64,000 nt of DNA, from positions 2,108,001-2,172,000 of the forward strand of contig JACGCN010000004.1 of NCBI GenBank assembly GCA_014905825.1, in the 5' to 3' direction. The stretch comes from Lyophyllum atratum (Eukaryota; Basidiomycota; Agaricomycetes; Agaricales; Lyophyllaceae). The notes beneath the pieces were generated by a model that worked only from the letters and a program-made list of their open reading frames with translations, had not been told where the DNA came from and did not search any database. Positions 46,769-55,893 of this stretch are shown here, one piece after another (positions within the stretch are counted from its first letter, which is position 1; every line of letters begins with the position of its first letter). A program made the translations under genes and the position numbers.

Positions 46769-48371
46769 AGAGATAAAAAAGGAAGTGGAGGCTACTCACG
46801 GAAGGGATTCTACCGGCCATAGCACCCGCGAATGCATAGCGTAATGAGCGAAAAGTAAAGTCTGAGGGTATGATGAGACGCGAGATCTGCAGTGGATGGG
46901 AAAGAACTTACGCGACCACCCGAGATAATTCCTCACCTTGACGAGCATGTTCGTCATGGAGCTGAGCGTACACGCCGTTTTCTCGTCGGCTAGGTGCCAA
47001 ACAGGTTTGTTGGCGGCGCCCGGCTTCAGTGTAAGAAGGAGAGGCAGCTTGAGTGTTCTTGGGTCCGTTTGGCGAAGTTCGACGAGGTCTTCCACGAAGA
47101 TGTCATGCTTGATGGCCAGCGCCTCGAGCATGAGTTGGGCATCCTTATGCGTTCGTAGGCGACCGATGTTTCGCATGGAAGTGGATACGCTGCCGTAACG
47201 TTTGAGTTTGGAGAAATAACGATGCTGGTATTTTACTCACAATTTTCCCTTGTCGAAGCGTTGTCCCTTCATCCACTGAAAGGTCCAGAACGACTGTATC
47301 GCCAGGCCGGCCCCCTCGTCCCATCCAGAGACGACCCATTCTGAATCCTGTCTGATGGGTGAGAAACGAGAACGCGTGATTCGAGAAAAATGTACGTACA
47401 CCCCATTTAAGGTGTTCCCCTTTGCCTTCATATTGCGCGGCGTCGACGAGGGAACCTGGGCGGGATCCGTGTTGGTACAAGAAAGCACCAAAAGACATGA
47501 GTGTTAGACGCTAGGAAACGTCAGAGATGGATAAAGGGTCATAAAATATGAGAGAATACCATATAATTGGTCGCGATGGCCAGACCAGGCTTTAAGCATG
47601 CTATGAGAAATTCCTCGAAGTCGGTCTCTCTTACGACGCGTTTCGGGAGTCGCTCGGTTCCGATAGCATGGTCGACATATGCCCATTCGGAGACAGCCTA
47701 CCAAAAGCTGGTATTAGCCGATTTCCTGAGAATAGTGAAGCGCATACATACGGCCATTATCTGAAGGCGATCTTCTTTTTCCGCGGCTTTTGTGTGATGT
47801 CGTGTTCGCTGCAAAAAGAATGTTGTGAGAGACGGTGATGAAATTCCGGCTGAATGCATACCATAGCGAAAACCGTGTTCACGAAATTTTGGGTGGTTCT
47901 CAATGTCCATCCTTTTCGCCCTTGGATTCCAATACGTGATCGGCCTGTCGTAGCTGCGAAATGAAAAAAGTGCTTGAGTTGTTCGAGCGGAGGTAAGAGT
48001 GCCTTGACAACGAGAGTTTTGAGGGCGGCGGCCATCGAGCCGTAGAGATTTTCGAAGTAAATTAGCCACAGTCTGCGAGCCACGCCGTGATGTGACTTTG
48101 TCGAAGCAGCGATAGGACGGAGATGGATTCGATCGAAAGCCTTGGTGGCCTCGAGCATGGCTGCTGGGTTGGCGTACTGGTTTCGAAGTTGGAGCTCAAA
48201 GTCGCGCCGCGGTGCGCCTTGCCTCATCGGTCGCAGATCCTGTACGAGTGCGGTGGAGGTAGTTGCCGTGATCTCAGCATCGCGGCGCGCGGTTCGGACG
48301 GAGGCCGGTGTACCTGGGAGAGTGAAAGGGACGTCAGTCCTCTGTTTCTTGGGCTTTGGCTTTGGGGGCAT
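44226..48371 (-). CDS. Tyrosine recombinase (DUF3435 / captain-like) with Cys/His-rich tail, copy 1
   Basis: Putative DNA integrase of a mobile element. About fourteen exons on the minus strand join in phase, roughly 1000 residues; start at the ATG at 48371 ([14 protein letters not shown]), or in frame at 48434. A helical N-terminal part (TKSHHGVARRLWLIYFENLY) resembles a core-binding domain. The catalytic part has box I Arg in YQHGSRPGSL, box II Arg in FTFRSLRYAFAGAMAG, the His in VHLKYLMGHAYSS and a candidate nucleophile Tyr in NLAYTTYQ. The tail has Cys/His clusters (CVWCYSDPSLSKTL, HLWTCEVKYHPNTWRCPVC, YFCPICLF, FTCGFPACADLP), like the zinc fingers of DUF3435 proteins. The K and H/K positions are not certain. 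Splicing looks intact. A Crypton-type element is the main alternative to a Starship-like captain. Confidence 0.7.
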
Positions 48372-48502
48372 GAGGGGCAGAGAATGCGGAGAGGCATACC
48401 GTAGGTTTATATAGCGCGTCTTGAAGTCAACCATTTAAGGTTTGGCTGCGATCTCGACTGGACTGTCGTCATCGTGCTCAGGCTGATCCTCTTTTGGCAT
48501 TG

Positions 48503-49066
48503 CCATTCTTACTATGGTACATTATATATGGTATTGTAGCGTGGATAGAGCTCCAGTCATGTATCTGGAGGTGTATGGTAGTGTGGAGGGAGCGCGAGTC
48601 AGGGAGCGGCGCGGACGCGTTGTTTGGATGTGTGTATGGAGGGAGCGCGAGTCATGGAGCGGCGTGGACGCGTTGTTTGGACGTGTGTATAGTGTGGAGG
48701 GAGCCGGGTCGCGGAGCGAGGGGTACGCGTATCTGGACGTGTGGTGACAGGAGTTATGGGACGTGGGCCCGTTGGATCGGCGGCATTTGAGTTGTTGGAG
48801 ATGACCGAGAACGAAACCCTCGACACTCCGGTCTCAGCCCGACCAGCAGGGGTCAAAGCCAAGGGTGACGAAATGGGGAAGGAGTCGCGACGGCGTGGAT
48901 GGAAGGGTGTAGTATCTTGGGCCAGCCCATGGATACGGTGCGCCTGCGAGGGCAGTTGGCAAACTGTTGTTTGGATGTGTGGGCCAGACACCTGAGCTGG
49001 CACGTGAATTCACGTGAATATGGCACGTGGCAAACATGCCAGAACTGTCGAAGAGACTCGAAAGAG
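48503..49066. repeat. 5'-flank repeat unit A
   Basis: Starts with TGCCATTCTTACTATGGTAC and GGTATTGTAGCGTGGA. It contains short internal repeats of GGACGCGTTGTTTGGA at 48612-48690, then GGGACGTGGGCCCG, and ends with a palindrome-bearing block and GGCACGTGGCAAACATG. It lies directly upstream of recombinase copy 1. Confidence 0.7.
49001..49016. promoter_or_regulatory. 16 bp perfect palindrome
   Basis: CACGTGAATTCACGTG is a perfect palindrome made of two E-box-like CACGTG cores. A further CACGTG follows 9 bp downstream. It is repeated with one change at 49681-49696 in unit B. It could be a regulatory or recombinase-binding site. Confidence 0.5.
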
Positions 49067-49190
49067 TTCGCATCTCCTGAAAGTCAGAAGCAGTCAGAAA
49101 CATGGGCAAAGAGGGTGGGGAAGACGACTTACAGTACCAGTCCGGTTCTCGTGGTATGTTTAGTCTGGTATCACAGTGGGAATATTTGTG

Positions 49191-49742
49191 CCATTCGTAC
49201 TATGGTACAGTATATACGGTATCGTAGCGTGGACCGAGCACGAGCACGAGTCGCGGAACGTCGGGGACGCGTGTTTGGATGTGTGTTGCAGCGGAGGTCT
49301 ATGAATGGGTGGGGTCGCGAGTCTTGAGATGGGACGTGGGCCCGATGTGCCGGTTCTATAATTGGACGTAGTCGAGTTGGGAGCGTCGTTGCGCCGGTTG
49401 GACGCCCAGGCAGTCGTCCACCCTGGTGAGTGTCGTCACCCCATGTCCCGCAATCACAAGGAGTAGGTGCCGACATCACTTGGATGGATAATGCTGGATG
49501 TCCCCAGGTCTGAGGTCGGACGGCAGCATTGAGATGGCCCGGAACGATGCGCCTACGAGTGTTGAATTGGGAACGGCGTGGAGGACTCTGAAAACGTGTA
49601 GGTGGATAACGCCGCCGGATGGAAAGTGGAGTACGTGCGCTGGCGAGTGCTGAGTTGGGAACAAGTTTGTTGTTTCCAGACACGTGAGTTCACGTGAATG
49701 TGGCACGTGGCAAACATGACCAGAACCGTCAAAGAGACTCGA
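49191..49742. repeat. 5'-flank repeat unit B
   Basis: Homologous to unit A in the same orientation: TGCCATTCGTACTATGGTAC, GGTATCGTAGCGTGGA, GGGACGTGGGCCCG and the end block CACGTGAGTTCACGTG, then GGCACGTGGCAAACATG. No recombinase coding sequence follows it directly on its left, so it may be the trace of a further, mostly lost unit. Confidence 0.7.
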
Positions 49743-49986
49743 AATTGGAGGCCGAAATAGAGTTCTGGAGATGTAGCACGGAGGCCCAGGCTTGCCGCCA
49801 TACTTGCCTGGTGGCAGCTCTCTGCATACGTACGGTTGCCCGCAATACTCATTGTCAATATAACAAAGCATCCCACTTCCTTACAAAATACTGAATAAAG
49901 GACGCAACTGAGGTATTACAGTGGGTGGACTACAAAGGGAATGGAACGATACGTGGCTCGAGAATAGACAGATACTCCATCAATAA

Positions 49987-52143
49987 TCAGTTCGCCTGAA
50001 CCCATCCTTCCATGAACTTCTTGAGGGTTACAATCTCCCCCATCTTCAAGCCGCACTCCTTTAGGTCTGGCGTCGATGCATCCATGGTAATCTCTATTGT
50101 CATTGATTCCTGCGCGAGCATGCCGAAGATATCGCGATCCGAGAACTGTGAGTTTTCGAGTTTGTAAGCCTCGATGCATCTCCTGAGTCTGTCGTTCGCG
50201 GCAAGATGAGGTAGAGGAACTTTAACATCAAGGGTGGGCGGAGTTCCGGGGGGAGTTGGTGTCGGCGACGGGAGGAACAGCGGTGTCCGCGGACGTTCGA
50301 CGGGGGCGAGTTTCGAAGCCTCGGCAAGGATCCTAATTTTTTGAGTTTCTTGTACTTTTGGCCGGCGATATTCAACAAGACTGGCTAGGGGTAGTGGTTT
50401 GCGGAGATGCTCGTGTTCTAGCTTTGCATCCGTTATCGTAAGGAATTGGTCGCCGAGCGTGAAGCACTCCGGTTTGTGATGATCTGTTCGGCAGTCGGGA
50501 AGACAGCCTGGATCGCAGTGTAGCTGGGAACACTGGACCAGCTTGTAGTGGTGGGTAGTGTGGAGATGGGTAATCATCTCCCCCGTTGTCATGCTAAAAG
50601 GCAGATGAGCAGGTACTAGATACAAGTAAAGAACGAAAAGTTACGTGGGGAGATCCGCGCAGGCCGGGAAGCCACACGTGAATTTTCTCGTGTAATCGAG
50701 ACCGTTCCCTTTGTGAATGAGGCTCCAGTGCGCTATCAAATGGACCATTAACTTGTTCACGTCGAGGAAAGCTCTATAACCGAATGAGAGAAAGTGTCGG
50801 AAGGAGGACTGGTGATGCTCACAGAAAGCGTGGGTCGGTATCCTTTTTCTTCGATTTCCTAGCCTTGCACTCGCTAGCTGAGAATAGGCATATGGGACAA
50901 AAGTATCGAGAGAGCGGGCTACGGGCCCCGCCGATGCTGGATGATATGCTTAATGACAAGGGTCCACTGAACATGATGTTAGTGTTGATGAGGGGGGGAT
51001 ATATGCGGTCGTTACTGACATTGCGTCGGCTTTCTTGGCTCTATCTTTCTTCCTAACCGAATCGGATAAGAATATGAAGAAGAAGCTAAGGTTTGACTTA
51101 CTTCGGGGCTTGCTCGCTTTCGTCTTCGAGCAAAGGCTCTTCAGACCTCTGCTCCCCTTTCCCTTGACTAATAGAGGACTGTCAGTGCAAGACAGTCAAG
51201 GTTTTAAGAACGGACGGTGTACCTCGCCGAAGGACCATCTCGAGACGGCCATGGCATAGGAGGCTGTGCTTCGAGTTCAGTGCCTTCCTCCTCCTCGTCC
51301 GAAGAGACCACTACGTTTGTCCGCTTCCGAGAAATCAGCGGATGTCCATCATCAAGTTCGTCATCTTCGTCATCGTCTTCGGTGTCGGGTTCTGGCTGGT
51401 CGGTCAACTGACACTGCTGGAAAAGGTTTGCGAGACATTGATCACGGTGTGCCTCCACGTCTAGCGCGATTACCTCATCGTTATCGTTGGGTTTGGCTGT
51501 GGGGTCGGGAATTGGAACTAGATCTGTGCAGACGGGGCATCGCCATGTGTTGGGGTGATATTTGACCTCGCAGGTCCAGAGGTGTTGAGAATAGTGATGC
51601 CTGTGGTTCTTCTCCTGTAGTGTTTTCGAAAGGCTTGGGTCCGAGTAACACCAGACACATTGACCGTTATGCCTGATCTTGTCGGTCTCGAGCAAGGCAA
51701 GGTATCGCATAAGTATGACATAGCGCGGATTGTCGGGCTCGTTATCGATGAGGGCGAGAAATGGGTGTGCCTTATCCATGCTATCCAAGGTATCAAGGAC
51801 GTCGTTGATGACGGCGGTTTCCGCCAGCGGTTTACTCTTCGGATCGATGGATGACGGGTCGGGCAGGATATCCTCCATCGCAACAAGCGTAGATGCCTCT
51901 GAAGATGCCCGGGACTGGCGGGGACGGTGAGAGGAGATATTGGAGGAGGTGGAGGTGGAAGAGGATGAGCGTTCGTGTCTCGACAACGCCAGATCTGCGG
52001 GAAGGGCCCGCATACTACCCTAAGGGAGGCGTGAGTGGGATATCATAAACATGCGAATCAGACACGTACCTGGGCAGCGAGGTCGCAATAGTGGTTCAGG
52101 ACGTTGGTCCATGCCTCGAGAGCTGCGACGACCAGCTTGTCGC
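49987..52143 (-). pseudogene. Tyrosine recombinase copy 2, 3' part, split by retroelement
   Basis: 3' exons of the second recombinase copy, with the same protein as copy 1 in the Cys/His-rich tail and linker (start of one long exon at 52013, final stop at 49987). Coding sequence is interrupted at 52143 inside the exon that reads QQGDKLVVAALEAW in copy 1. The remaining 5' exons lie beyond 63610 and continue past the window edge. The split by 11.5 kb should inactivate the gene, or at least remove the zinc-binding tail. Confidence 0.85.
52139..52143. repeat. Target-site duplication, left
   Basis: GTCGC immediately before the LTR. The same five bases follow the other LTR (63610-63614) and occur once in the uninterrupted copy (46378-46382). 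Confidence 0.95.
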
Positions 52144-52345
52144 TGTAGCGCGGGCGCTACAGAGGGATGCCTTGCGTTGCGTGGTAAGCTTGACCAATGG
52201 GTACTATTGCTATACACGAGTTTACAAGGGCTTGTTTACATCTATTGTACACAACCGTTTATATAGGCAGCGCCGAAGGCGTTGCCAAACATGGTATTGC
52301 CAAACATTACGGTCAGCGCTATAGGCGTTGACCGTGCCCGTTACA
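52144..52345 (-). repeat. LTR (3' LTR relative to element transcription)
   Basis: 202 bp, TGTAGCGCGGGCGCTACA at one end and CCCGTTACA at the other. Read base by base, it is identical to 63408-63609. Confidence 0.96.
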
Positions 52346-52356
52346 TACCCCCTCTT
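52346..52356 (-). other. Polypurine tract
   Basis: On the minus strand AAGAGGGGGTA lies directly before the LTR, the expected site for plus-strand DNA priming. Confidence 0.7.
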
Positions 52357-52742
52357 AAGACTGCGTAGACAGTCTTCATAGAAGTAGATAGTATTGTAAA
52401 TAAATTATAATAAGTTCGTGGAACTTATAACATATGGTATAAGAGATAACGCGCGGGACCCGTCGTCCCGCTGCAAGAGTATCACATAGTTCCGAACCCG
52501 AGTCGAGGTATATTACCTCGACGATGGTTAAGCGTGAGTTGAGAAACTCACGCTGGAGAAAACAGCTGGGAGGGCAGCATACTGCTGTCCTCGGGATATC
52601 AATGAAGAACTAGACGTTTAAAACGCCTAGGTGTCGATGCCATCGACGATACCCAAGTTCGCGATCAAGTAGTGTCTGATCGTCGAACTGGTCCTCCTGA
52701 CGTCATGCGTCCATGGGGTCAAAGGCGGATGAGTAAAGTGCC
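52357..52742. other. Untranslated region of the retroelement
   Basis: Between the third ORF and the polypurine tract; non-coding, with several short inverted repeats (for example around 52495-52560). Confidence 0.5.
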
Positions 52743-55700
52743 TCACCCATGTTCGACATCCCCCATCGTTTCGTCCCTGTCCTCTGGTAACGGAGGGAGA
52801 GTGCTAGCGGGAGCCGCTGCCGATGGAGGTGGCCCAGATGGGGCCGCCATGGTATCCACAGGGGTTTCAGCGCTCGATGGCGCTGCGACTGTGGTCGAAG
52901 TCGCGGTGGCCGAAGCCACAGGAGGTTGGGGGACGACACCGATTGGTGCCGACGAGTGTGATGGCCCTTCCATAGGGTCGTCAGATGGCATATCTCTCCG
53001 ATTGGGGAGATCGACGAAGAGAAGTGGTTCTCCAACGGAGAGCCAGTCGGTTCCAGTTTGACGGATACCGCCATGTTCTGCAGCCTCAATTCCCTCAAGG
53101 ATATTGAGGCGAGTACAGTCGTCGGGGGTAGCGTAACGCCACCCACTCCACTGAAGGATGATTGGCGGAGTGCCATGCTCATCCAGCCGTGCCCGACGCT
53201 GATCGTCGACCTGGCGATAAGTCGCCTGAAGTTCGGCGTCCATTGGCCAGGTGTGATTCCACCAATGGAGCGCGTAAGCATACGAGTGATGTATCCACTC
53301 TACGGGGATACCGTTCTCGATCAAGTGCCGGACGACCATATCCTCAGAAATGAGGTTACGGTCCTCTGGCGGGTTAAAGCGAGTTATGGTGAACTCGCGA
53401 CCTGAGATCGGCACTAATGGTCGATCGGGGTTGGCTGCATTGTGAGCTTCTACCATCTCATGGTAGAAGTATGGGCGAACCATAATGCTCGCCAGCACTC
53501 TCACGAATGCGGAACGGTGATTGCTACTGACAGGTGCCAGTATGGAGGTCAGCGTGTGGCCGAAGACGGTCTCACGGGAGATTCGGCGGGCATAATCCAT
53601 GGCTAAGCCATGGTGCCAGTTCCGGGTACCAGGACGTCCATGGTGCAGCATATACTGCGCCATGAGCTCCTGGTTGAAGCTGCTACTGCCCGAAGGCGGC
53701 GTTAGCCCAGCCCCGCGTGTTCTGCCAGTAACCTTGGCAGACAGTGCGCCGGCAGGACGCACAACAGGTGGGTGCTGCCACGGTTGGTAGCCTGAAGCTA
53801 CTCGGGGAGGCTCACGCTCCTCGAAGTGGGAAAGTTCTGCGGCCGCTTGCATGGCGCGGTCACGAAGGCGGGGGTGGATCTGCTGCGAGATCCTAATGAA
53901 CTCAGCGAGGAGCTCATAGGCTTGGCATCGCTCTTCGTCTGAGAGCCGCCATTTGCCATTCGTCGTCTTTTTAAAGACGAAGTCATACAACTTCTGAACT
54001 TCGAAAGGATTCATCGGGAATCCTCTCGGGAATGCGGCATAAAGCCGACCAGAAGAGGCCGGCAATTGGTACCGTTGGCGGTCCCCAACCTCACGAGAGG
54101 AAGCTCTGAAAGCTTCCATGAGGGCGTATACCCTGTTGTCGTAGGGGGACCAATAAAACTGTGGGCCCAACATGTCCCACAAGCGATTGCTCCGTTCGTG
54201 GCGGTTATTAACCACCACTACTTCCATTTCCTGGGCAATGGGCCCAGGTTCTTCATTCTCCCGATGCCGAGCTTCATTAGCTCGGTGGGTCTCTTGACCC
54301 TTCTTCTTCTTCGCAGACACGACCTTATCCGAGGCGCCAGAGCTGGCGCCATCGTCGGATTCGCCGTGAACCGAGGCCTCAAGAGGATCACGGATGATCC
54401 GCGCCCTGGACGGGCCGGCAACTGATGTTGTCGGCGGTGGGGCAGGACGCGGAGTCAGGACCCACTGAGGGGGTCCTGGTGCAGCCTCGGGTACTTTGTA
54501 CGTCGTGACTTCACGACGTCCACCGTCGCGGTTAGCGGGGGTGACTTTTTGTGACTTTGAAGAAGCCACAGGTTTGACCGACTTCGATGAAGACGGTAAC
54601 GGGCGAGTGGGGGCCACTGGCCTCCGGTACTCCTCCGGCCGCATGGACTCGATCCATGGCCGGTTGATACGAACCTCGAAGGGCGAGGGATACCGATCAT
54701 CCCGTCGCTCGATATCACGGCCCACCGGGTCGCTACTGATATAGGAGTCCGAGTCATCCGTGCGCTCAAAGCGCCGGAATGCCTCGCCAAACGAACTCCC
54801 CGTACTCCGCGATCCCGACGACATTCGTGGGAGAGCGGGAAAGGGCTCTGGAGATCGTTGACGCTCAGAGCGCCGACGTGGAGACTGGGGACGGGCGTCG
54901 CGCCTAGGAATAGGCGCTACGGCACGTTGTTGACGCGCCGTGTCCGTCTGATGAACTTTGATGGGCCTTGAAGAAGGTCCATCTTCCCGAGAAGGTGAGG
55001 ATGATGACATCCTCTTCCGTTCGTTCTTGAGCTGAGCTGCTATCAGATCAGCTCGCGAACGTTCGCGGGCGGCTTGGAGTCGTGCCTCCTCAGCTCTGTC
55101 CAAGAGCTGAGTCACGACAAGGGCAGCCGAATCGTACTCGACGAAGCCGAGGAATTCGGTATCGATCCCTTCCGCCACTAGTCGTCGACGAACGTCATCG
55201 ACGACGCTCGTCCAAGCCTGGTCTCGAGGCGGAGTCGCCTCTGGTTGTCGTTCGGGGCGCTTTCCTTTCTTGCGCTCCGACTGGTGCTCTGTATTCGAGG
55301 AATATCCCCGATGAGCAGGTGGCGGGGTCGGTAGCCGAGGACGCCGAGCGCCATCGTCAACCTCCATCATGACGGGGTCTTGTGGCCTCGTCGCGTAAAG
55401 AAACTGTTGGGGGGTCGTAGAATACGATCCCCAGGTGGTGTTAGAAGTACCAGGGTTTGCAAAACCCTGGGTTGGCTGGTAGTGGTAGCCATATTGTGAC
55501 GACCCCGGAGGGGCCATCGGTGCCGGATACGGATACGAACCCATCGGGTTCGGTATCGGCTGCTGTTGCTGCTGCTGCGGGTAAAACCCTTGGGCCACTT
55601 GGTGGTCCAGGGTCCCGAATTGCATCGGCCCGCGAACTTGGGCAGGAAGGTTCGGGGACGCGTTACTCGCGCCTCCTCCCCCTCCGTGACCCTGTCCCGG

Positions 55701-55772
55701 GGTCAGATCCTGATTCGGGCGGCCGAAGCCGCCCTGCGCGTTTGCTGGGTTGTCGGGGTCGTTGGCGTCCAT
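52743..55772 (-). CDS. Third retroelement ORF in the env position, unknown function
   Basis: 1009 residues, ATG at 55772, beginning 121 bp after the Pol stop in a different frame. The first 130 residues are Gly/Gln/Pro-rich (QGFYPQQQQQQ). Next come a basic Pro-rich part, a helical coiled-coil-like stretch (LLDRAEEARLQAARERSRAD) and a long charged linker. From about residue 540 there are one or two folded-looking helical domains (RSNRLWDMLGPQFYWSPYDN, YMLHHGRPGTRNWHHGLAMD, PYFYHEMVEAHNAANPD). A Pro/Ala/Ser-rich tail ends the protein. No signal peptide, transmembrane helix, cysteine pattern or enzyme motif is visible, so it is not a typical envelope. A nucleic-acid-binding or chromatin-targeting accessory protein is only a guess. 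Confidence 0.85.
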   Translation of the reverse strand: MDANDPDNPANAQGGFGRPNQDLTPGQGHGGGGGASNASPNLPAQVRGPMQFGTLDHQVAQGFYPQQQQQQPIPNPMGSYPYPAPMAPPGSSQYGYHYQPTQGFANPGTSNTTWGSYSTTPQQFLYATRPQDPVMMEVDDGARRPRLPTPPPAHRGYSSNTEHQSERKKGKRPERQPEATPPRDQAWTSVVDDVRRRLVAEGIDTEFLGFVEYDSAALVVTQLLDRAEEARLQAARERSRADLIAAQLKNERKRMSSSSPSREDGPSSRPIKVHQTDTARQQRAVAPIPRRDARPQSPRRRSERQRSPEPFPALPRMSSGSRSTGSSFGEAFRRFERTDDSDSYISSDPVGRDIERRDDRYPSPFEVRINRPWIESMRPEEYRRPVAPTRPLPSSSKSVKPVASSKSQKVTPANRDGGRREVTTYKVPEAAPGPPQWVLTPRPAPPPTTSVAGPSRARIIRDPLEASVHGESDDGASSGASDKVVSAKKKKGQETHRANEARHRENEEPGPIAQEMEVVVVNNRHERSNRLWDMLGPQFYWSPYDNRVYALMEAFRASSREVGDRQRYQLPASSGRLYAAFPRGFPMNPFEVQKLYDFVFKKTTNGKWRLSDEERCQAYELLAEFIRISQQIHPRLRDRAMQAAAELSHFEEREPPRVASGYQPWQHPPVVRPAGALSAKVTGRTRGAGLTPPSGSSSFNQELMAQYMLHHGRPGTRNWHHGLAMDYARRISRETVFGHTLTSILAPVSSNHRSAFVRVLASIMVRPYFYHEMVEAHNAANPDRPLVPISGREFTITRFNPPEDRNLISEDMVVRHLIENGIPVEWIHHSYAYALHWWNHTWPMDAELQATYRQVDDQRRARLDEHGTPPIILQWSGWRYATPDDCTRLNILEGIEAAEHGGIRQTGTDWLSVGEPLLFVDLPNRRDMPSDDPMEGPSHSSAPIGVVPQPPVASATATSTTVAAPSSAETPVDTMAAPSGPPPSAAAPASTLPPLPEDRDETMGDVEHG

Positions 55773-55893
55773 GTGGTTGCTGTTGATGAAGAGAAAAAAA
55801 GTTGTGACAGTGATATGTCACCGCAACATTCCCTCATTGGAACTCAGCCATCTCGATCTGATGGCCACGATCACGTGCTCACGACGCGTTCGT

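Larger units (their letters stand above)
48372..49808. other. Spacer between recombinase copies, holding two 5'-flank repeats
   Basis: No gene recognised. The sequence holds two diverged repeat units (48503-49066 and 49191-49742), so it probably represents element ends or promoters rather than ordinary intergenic DNA. Confidence 0.5.
49809..52143. repeat. Segmental duplication, copy 2 (left part)
   Basis: Matches 44048-46382 almost base for base and stops at the retroelement insertion point. It resumes at 63610. Confidence 0.95.

Noticed and set aside
52743..55772. Third retroelement ORF as an envelope protein
   Set aside because: No signal peptide, transmembrane helix or cysteine pattern, so position alone does not support an envelope.
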